This document shows positions 23,501-26,500 of a stretch of DNA of 27,931 bases, in pieces; within the stretch, counting starts at the first letter, position 1; each line of letters starts with the position of its first letter. The translations under genes and the position numbers were made by a program. The DNA is from Baffinella frigidus. Lineage: Eukaryota > Cryptophyceae > Cryptomonadales > Baffinellaceae. The stretch is taken from positions 505,525 to 533,455 of the forward strand of contig MU646507.1 of assembly GCA_026770585.1 (NCBI GenBank), in the 5' to 3' direction. Below the pieces are notes generated by a model. It was not told where the DNA came from. It saw nothing but the letters and a program-made list of their open reading frames with translations, and made no database searches.

Positions 23501-26500
23501 TCGTTTGCAGATAGTTGACCAAAAACTCTCCCTTCTGCGACTTTGCGCTCTCGGAGCGCGTGTGATGGGTGTTGAAGTGACCCCCCTGTACGCCGACGTA
23601 ACCCTTACCTTAACCCCAAACCCCACACCCCAAACCCTAACCCCCACACCCCAAACTCAAGATGTTCTGCGACTTTGCGCTCTCGGGGCGTGACAAGTCC
23701 CCGGCCGGACAGAGCGTTGACTCAGAGAGAGAGTTGACTGAAAAATCTGGCTCGTGCGCAGATGTTCTGCGACTTCGCGCTCTCGGAGCGGCTGGCCTCC
23801 TTCGACAAGTCCTCTTGCGTCTACGCCCCCCCTCAGGTTCCGAGCCCCACAATTTCCTTCTTCTTTATTACTCGCGAGCCTTAAGTTGAGTGATCCAGTA
23901 GTCTATGAGCCTTCTGAGACTCGACACAACGTACTGTTTACGCCCCCCCCCCTCAGGTTCCGAGCCCCACTCGACACCACTTACTGCAAAGTAACCCTCT
24001 CGACACCACTTACTGTTCCGAGCCCTACCCGACACAACTTACCCCACTCCACACAACTTACTAGCTCTGCCTAAGTAAAACTAGGCTCGTCATAAATGCA
24101 TTTTGATCGTCCTTTTGTGCTGGGGTTCCTGCTCTCAAGCCGTAAAACACGATGTTAGTCCACCCTCATAACCTGTCCTCTCGTGCGCAGCTGTCAACGC
24201 TCGTGGTGCCAGATCCCACCGTGCGTAATTCCTCCATGGGCATGCACACGCGCAAATCCTAAACCTTCCGAGTGGGGGCTCGTTCCGAGCCCAACTCGGA
24301 AGCGTCCAATCCAACACCTGTAAGGAAAAACTCCACCCGTTGGAACCCCCAAGCAACAAGGCAACAAGAGCTCAAAAGACACACCTTACTGTAAAGCGCC
24401 AAGGCGAGACAGGCCTACACTGCAGAGTTGCTTTACTGCCTCCCCCTCCCAGCAACCCTGCAACAGCCCGGTCAGCTAGCTGTCAATAGCCCGGTCAGCT
24501 AACCCCGGACGCGCGTGCGCAGCTGTCAGCGCGCGCGGTGCCCGGACAGTACGACGGTTAGCTGACCCCAGTCACAGCATACCGGTCAGCTGACTTCCTT
24601 ATGACGGTCGGCTGACCCTAACAACTTCAGTACGGCGGTTAGCTGACTCCCTTATGGCGGTTAGCTGCCCCTCATAACCTGAACGCAGCTGTCAGCGCTC
24701 GCGGTCCCGGACCGCACGGTGCCCCTGACACACTTGTCCGGGGTATGACGGCTGGCTGACTTCCGTATGACGGTTTCCGTATGACGGTTTCCGTTTGACG
24801 GTTAGCTGTCTTCCTTATGTCGGTTAGCTGGCTTCTTTATGTCGGTTAGCTGACTTCCTTCTGTCGACCCGTGTGCGCAGCTGTCAGCGCTCGCGGTGCC
24901 GGACCCGAGCGTCCGCAAGTCGTCAATGGGCATCAACACGCGCTTCGCGGTCCGTCCCCGCCCGCCACCCACAAACCACAAACCAAACCGTTACAAACCG
25001 TTACAAACCGTTACACACCGTTACAAACCGCCACCCTTTGTATAAACCGTCACCGCCACCCTGATAACAAGTCCGTTAAAAGTGGTTGTACCAGCACGAT
25101 TATAAATTTGTACCGGCGCGAGAGAAATTTGTACCACGGCAATGTTATATTATATATATTGTACGACACCCTTCTGCGCTCGCGGTGCGTTACCTCCCGC
25201 CACCCTCCTCCACTTTCTCTACGACCATCACTTGATTCTGGGAAAAAATACCAGATTTGTGCCAGCAACACCCCGAAAGTTAAGAGCCCGGCGCCGCAAC
25301 AATGCGGAATTGGTACCACGAAACCCTTTTGAAGCGAACCGTCGCGTTCTGAAATTCCCGCGTGTGATCTGGCGTGGCGAGAGGCCTCTCGTGTTTCATG
25401 TAGATACCTGAGCTGATTCCTAAGGCAACCGTTCCTGGAAAGGTAAAAGTCAACTGGGCGACAACTTGGGATGACACAGGTTATAAAAGCATTTTAGTTG
25501 ACCCATAAAATAATTTTAGCTGCCCCTTTGTACTGGAGTTTCTGCTCTAAAAGCATTGTACAGCGAGCCCAGGATTATTCAGGCGTCCTGGCGTGACCCT
25601 GATCCTCCAATTCCAACAACAGGTTGTGAACCCCTTTAATCCGCACGTCCTCGCAGCCACCTTCCAAAACACTAAAAGTGCCATTCTCGGTTCAAAAGAC
25701 CTATTTTAAGGAATTCTACGGATCAGGTAACGGAAACTTGGGCACTGAGTGCCCGAACATCCCTTCGTAGCACTCTGTGTGGTCTGAGGGGTGGTGGCTG
25801 AACCCCCCTCCCCCGAACAACAGGTTGTGAACCCCTTCGATCCGCGCGTCCTCGCAGCCACAGCACCAAATGGCTCCACCACCAGAGTCAGCGACTCGCC
25901 ACACCCGGGCAGCGCGCACACCACACATAGCACAGGTTACGACCCCCCCCCCCTGTGTCTGTACCTTTTCAGCGTGTTGTATGGGCGTATGGTTGGCGCT
26001 AGGGCTCTCCGCGCCCGGAGGCTAAAAGGTGCAGAAAAAAACGAAGGCGGTATTTACGTCTTAGCAAACGTTGTGTTTTTTGTGCTCGCCGCCACAGGGG
26101 CAAACGGCTCCGCCACTAGAGTCACAGCGATTTCCCGAACCAGGGCAGCACGCACAACTTGCATAGCACAGGTTACGACCCCCCCCCCTGACTCGAAGCT
26201 GGCCGTGGCCTTTTCGTAAATGATGTGTGTACGCTCAATGTGGGTTTTGCTCGAGCGTACATCCAACATGTGAGAAAGGTGCACGGTCAGCAACATCATA
26301 GGCTAACGTCCTGAAAATGGGGTAGTCAGGCATACGGCATTGCCTAGGACCTCCTACCGCAGGCCGAGGGATCGTAGGACCAAAAAGTCTCGGCCTACGA
26401 CAGGAGGTCCTGGGCAATGCCGTAGGCCTAACTACCCCATTTTCAGGCCGTTACCCTATTAAACAGCGCAGAATGGCACCCGGGCAGCACGCACACTACA

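Larger units (their letters stand above)
22120..23761 (+). repeat. Intron 24: four exon 24 end echoes, three MITEs, three exon 25 start echoes
   Basis: Exon 24 ends at 22213-22246, 22351-22380, 22444-22461 and 22542-22575, separated by CCCTGAA arrays and each followed by GT (GTTCCC, GTAAAC, GTATAC, GTCTGA). Elements at 22600-22753, 22919-23062 and 23179-23350. Exon 25 starts at 23439-23471, 23532-23558 and 23662-23690, with the AGTTGACTGAAAA satellite also seen in intron 20. The AAAACGCAGCCTCGTTTGCA segment (23491) is shared with 18897. Confidence 0.85.
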
